DNA of 6,900 bases, taken from an uncultured Chloroflexaceae bacterium. Its GTDB lineage: Bacteria; Chloroflexota; Chloroflexia; Chloroflexales; Chloroflexaceae. The translations under genes and the position numbers were made by a program. The DNA lies in contig CAKZQX010001067.1 in assembly GCA_937141995.1 (NCBI GenBank), forward strand, positions 1 through 6,900, read 5' to 3'. Shown here one piece after another: positions 4,534 to 6,900 of the stretch (position 1 is its first letter; each line of letters starts with the position of its first letter). The notes under the pieces were generated by a model. That model was given only the letters and a program-made list of their open reading frames with translations, ran no database searches and was not told the origin of the DNA.

Positions 4534-6798
4534 ATGAAACGAAAACTTTTCCCGCTGCTCATCGGGTTACTCGGTTTTGCTCTCTTTATCCCTGGTTTGC
4601 GCTGGGGAACGCGCCAGTATGCCCACCGCCAGATCACCGGCACGCTGAGCTTTGATGCCGGCCGTGTCCAGCCAGCAAGCTATGGCATTGGTGCATTTAT
4701 CCTCACCTGGAGCCCGGAAAAGGGGGGCAGCCTGACCATCGCGCATCAGCGCCGGCCTGACCACGCCCTCTGGCGTTCACTTCCCGGCAGCAGCTTTGTG
4801 GCGGCGGCGCGTGGAACGGAAACCGTGACGGACTCGCGCAGTCACTTTTTTATCGAAGATCAACTGCAGCAGGTCTGCGCCGATCAGGTTATTCGCAGTC
4901 TGACGACCAGTGCCGAGGAGTTGACCATCACGGGGCAGTTGGTCTGTGGGCAGCGGCGGGCGCGGGTGGACTACACTCTCACATTTACGGCGCTCGCGCC
5001 CAACCAACTCGGCTTTACTTTCACGGTTGGCGATGAAGCCTACAACCGCACCTATCTGACCTATGCCTCCAACCCCGGTGAGCATTTCTTTGGTTTCGGC
5101 AAGCAGTTCTCCTTTGTTGACTTCAAGGGGCGTCGCCTGCCGATCTTTGTGATGGAACAGGGCATCGGGCGCGGTGCCCAGCCGGTCACGCTGGGGGCCA
5201 ATTTGCAGGCGCGAGCGGGGGGCGACTGGCACACCACCTACGCGGGTGTGCCGCACTACATCACCAGCCAGTTGCGCTCGCTCTTCCTGGAAAGCTATGC
5301 CTACAGCGTCTTCGATCTGCGCCGCAGCGACCGGGTGCATATTCAGCTCTTTGCCAATCAGATGAGTGGACGCATTCTTTATGGAGAAACGCCCACCGAA
5401 CTGATTACCGCGTACACCAGTTATGCCGGGCGGATGCGCCCACTGCCCGACTGGATGCTGGAAGGGGCAATTGTCGGGATGCAGGGCGGCACACAGCGAG
5501 TGCGCGAAGTCTGGGAGATGCTGCGGGAGCGGAATACGCCGGTCGCGGCCTTCTGGCTGCAAGACTGGGTGGGCCCGCGCACCACCAGCTTCGGCCGGCA
5601 ACTCTGGTGGAACTGGGAACTGGACCGGACGCACTACCCGGAGTGGGAAAATCTGCGCGCCGACCTGGCGGCCAGTGACATCAAAATGATGACCTACATC
5701 AACCCCTTCCTGGTTGATGTCGCCGCCAACCCGAACCACCAGCGGAACCTCTTCCAGGAAGCCGCCGATCAGGGGTTTCTGGTGAAGAACCCGGCGGGCG
5801 AACCCTACCTCATCCGCATCACCGACTTCTCCGCCGGGCTGGTTGACCTGACCAATCCGGCAGCGCGCGCCTGGCTGAAAGAGGTCATCCGGGAGCAGGT
5901 GATCGCGGTGGGAGCTACGGGCTGGATGGCCGATTTTGGCGAGGGGCTGCCCTACGATGCGCAGTTGCACTCCGGCATTGCGGCGTCCGACTATCACAAC
6001 CAGTATCCTGAAGACTGGGCACGACTCAACCGGGAAGTGATTGACGAACTGGAAGTGAGCGACTCCTTTGTCTTCTTTATGCGCTCCGGCTACCGCGAGA
6101 GCCCGCGCTATACCACGCTCTTCTGGGTAGGCGATCAGTTGGTGAGTTGGGATCGGCACGACGGCATTAAAACGTCCGTGATTGGCCTGTTGAGTAGCGG
6201 TATGTCCGGCTTCAGTCTGAACCATAGCGATATCGGGGGCTACACGGCGATTACACATCCGATCCGCAACTACCATCGCAGCAAGGAACTGCTGCTGCGC
6301 TGGATGGAACTTAACGCCTTCACGACGGTCTATCGCACCCATGAGGGTAACCGCCCCACCGTGAATGCGCAGTTCTACAGCGATGACGAGACGCTGGATC
6401 ATTTTGACCGCTTTGCTCGCGTCTACCGGGCATGGACGTTCTACCGCAAACAACTCGTGCAGGAAGCCGCCACAACCGGGTTGCCCGTCGTGCGGCACCC
6501 GTTCATTCACTACCCGGACGACCCGCATGTCTACACGCTCTCCTACCAACAATTTATGGTTGGCAGCGAGTTTATGATCGCCCCGGTCCTCGATCCCCAG
6601 ACCAGCCGCGTGACGGTCTATCTGCCGGCCGGCCGCTGGGTGCATCTCTGGTCGGGCGAAACCTACGGCTCACCCGAGCACGGGACGACCGTGACCGTAC
6701 CCGCGCCGCTGGGCGAACCGGGCGTATTTTACCGCGAAGGCTCGCCGGTTGCCGCGCAGATGCGGGCGAATCTTCAGGCCGCGGGCGTGCTGGAGTAG
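4534..6798 (+). CDS. GH31 glycoside hydrolase, sulfoquinovosidase (YihQ)-like, exported
   Basis: A 754-residue GH31 retaining alpha-glycosidase most like E. coli sulfoquinovosidase YihQ. The catalytic region aligns with YihQ, as I recall its sequence, without gaps: nucleophile D467 in WMADFGEGLP (YihQ D405), acid/base D534 in WVGDQ (D472), Q317 in GMQGGT (Q262), Q343 in QDW (Q288), W359 (W304) and Y570 in SDIGGY (Y508). The exception is Q356 (codon CAA, 5599-5601), where YihQ has R301, an arginine that contacts the sulfonate. An N-terminal beta domain (about 30-300), the TIM barrel and a C-terminal beta domain ending VFYREGS complete the family layout. Residues 1-22 (MKRK then a hydrophobic run) are a signal peptide or membrane anchor, with no lipobox. 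No sulfoglycolysis genes adjoin. It may cleave sulfoquinovosides or another alpha-glycoside. The family is firm, the substrate open. Confidence 0.9.
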   Translation: MKRKLFPLLIGLLGFALFIPGLRWGTRQYAHRQITGTLSFDAGRVQPASYGIGAFILTWSPEKGGSLTIAHQRRPDHALWRSLPGSSFVAAARGTETVTDSRSHFFIEDQLQQVCADQVIRSLTTSAEELTITGQLVCGQRRARVDYTLTFTALAPNQLGFTFTVGDEAYNRTYLTYASNPGEHFFGFGKQFSFVDFKGRRLPIFVMEQGIGRGAQPVTLGANLQARAGGDWHTTYAGVPHYITSQLRSLFLESYAYSVFDLRRSDRVHIQLFANQMSGRILYGETPTELITAYTSYAGRMRPLPDWMLEGAIVGMQGGTQRVREVWEMLRERNTPVAAFWLQDWVGPRTTSFGRQLWWNWELDRTHYPEWENLRADLAASDIKMMTYINPFLVDVAANPNHQRNLFQEAADQGFLVKNPAGEPYLIRITDFSAGLVDLTNPAARAWLKEVIREQVIAVGATGWMADFGEGLPYDAQLHSGIAASDYHNQYPEDWARLNREVIDELEVSDSFVFFMRSGYRESPRYTTLFWVGDQLVSWDRHDGIKTSVIGLLSSGMSGFSLNHSDIGGYTAITHPIRNYHRSKELLLRWMELNAFTTVYRTHEGNRPTVNAQFYSDDETLDHFDRFARVYRAWTFYRKQLVQEAATTGLPVVRHPFIHYPDDPHVYTLSYQQFMVGSEFMIAPVLDPQTSRVTVYLPAGRWVHLWSGETYGSPEHGTTVTVPAPLGEPGVFYREGSPVAAQMRANLQAAGVLE

Positions 6799-6846
6799 CA
6801 CTACAACGCGATTCGTTCTCACCGCGGAGACGCTGAATGGCGATCG

Positions 6847-6887
6847 CTCCCGCACGGCCTTAGCGCGGGAGTCCCGGCTTCAGCCGG
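6847..6887. repeat. GC-rich palindromes downstream of GH31
   Basis: Two adjacent stem-loops: CTCCCGC (6847-6853) with GCGGGAG (6865-6871) around an 11-nt loop, then CCGGC-ttca-GCCGG (6874-6887). No T tract follows within the window, so they look more like REP-type intergenic palindromes than a classical terminator, though they could protect the 3' end of the GH31 transcript. The second resembles 'CCGGCTTCAGCCGG' repeats seen in other bacterial genomes. The element may continue beyond 6900. Confidence 0.5.
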
Positions 6888-6900
6888 TGTGCGGCCGGAA

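Noticed and set aside
4777..6645. Long open frame of 622 codons antisense to the GH31 gene
   Set aside because: It is a by-product of GC-rich codon use opposite a well-supported GH31 gene; it shows no recognisable domain and has no ribosome binding site that I could see.
6818..6840. Possible fragment of a 'CACCGCGGAGACGC' interspersed repeat
   Set aside because: The word resembles repeats common in bacterial intergenic DNA, but only one short partial copy is present and nothing in the window supports it.

Overview
The window looks like chromosomal DNA from a fairly GC-rich bacterium, most likely a Chloroflexota member of the Roseiflexus/Chloroflexus type. I infer this from the secreted proteins built from 'RYFPETG ... 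GGL-FGYP ... VQYFER' modules, a style I associate with that phylum, and from repeat-rich intergenic DNA. No marker gene fixes the taxon.

Layout. Positions 1-262 are intergenic: copy A of a structured repeat, a small inverted repeat and a terminator. A compact minus-strand operon follows, read from 2020 down to 263: a ZnT9-like cation diffusion facilitator, a PPOX-class flavin/F420-type oxidoreductase of the Rv0121 type, and a small DUF1232 (YkvA-like) membrane protein. It ends at the stem-loop at 200-241. Immediately upstream of the transporter lies a degenerate 7-bp repeat array (2035-2272) that reverses strand polarity half way. A 112-bp palindromic insertion with a 10-bp target duplication interrupts it.

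Next come two minus-strand paralogs of the FGYP-module secreted family. The first (2269-2591) is a pseudogene with an in-frame amber codon, a 5-bp tandem duplication and a lost 3' part. The second (2900-3997) is intact, with a signal peptide and two modules. Copy B of the structured repeat lies between them. A 536-bp divergent intergenic region (3998-4533) carries a perfect 10-bp-arm dyad and copy C of the repeat, inverted. The window ends with a plus-strand GH31 glycoside hydrolase of the sulfoquinovosidase (YihQ) type (4534-6798). It has an export signal and an Arg-to-Gln change at a sulfonate-binding position. GC-rich palindromes follow it.

The genes do not form one obvious pathway. The operon reads as metal export plus redox/housekeeping functions; the right half is devoted to exported proteins. 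The most unusual content is non-coding. The three copies A, B and C share conserved outer blocks and a conserved tail, but each has a different central palindrome closed by a 3-nt loop. This is either a non-autonomous mobile element or a structured RNA family; I do not recognise it as a described one.
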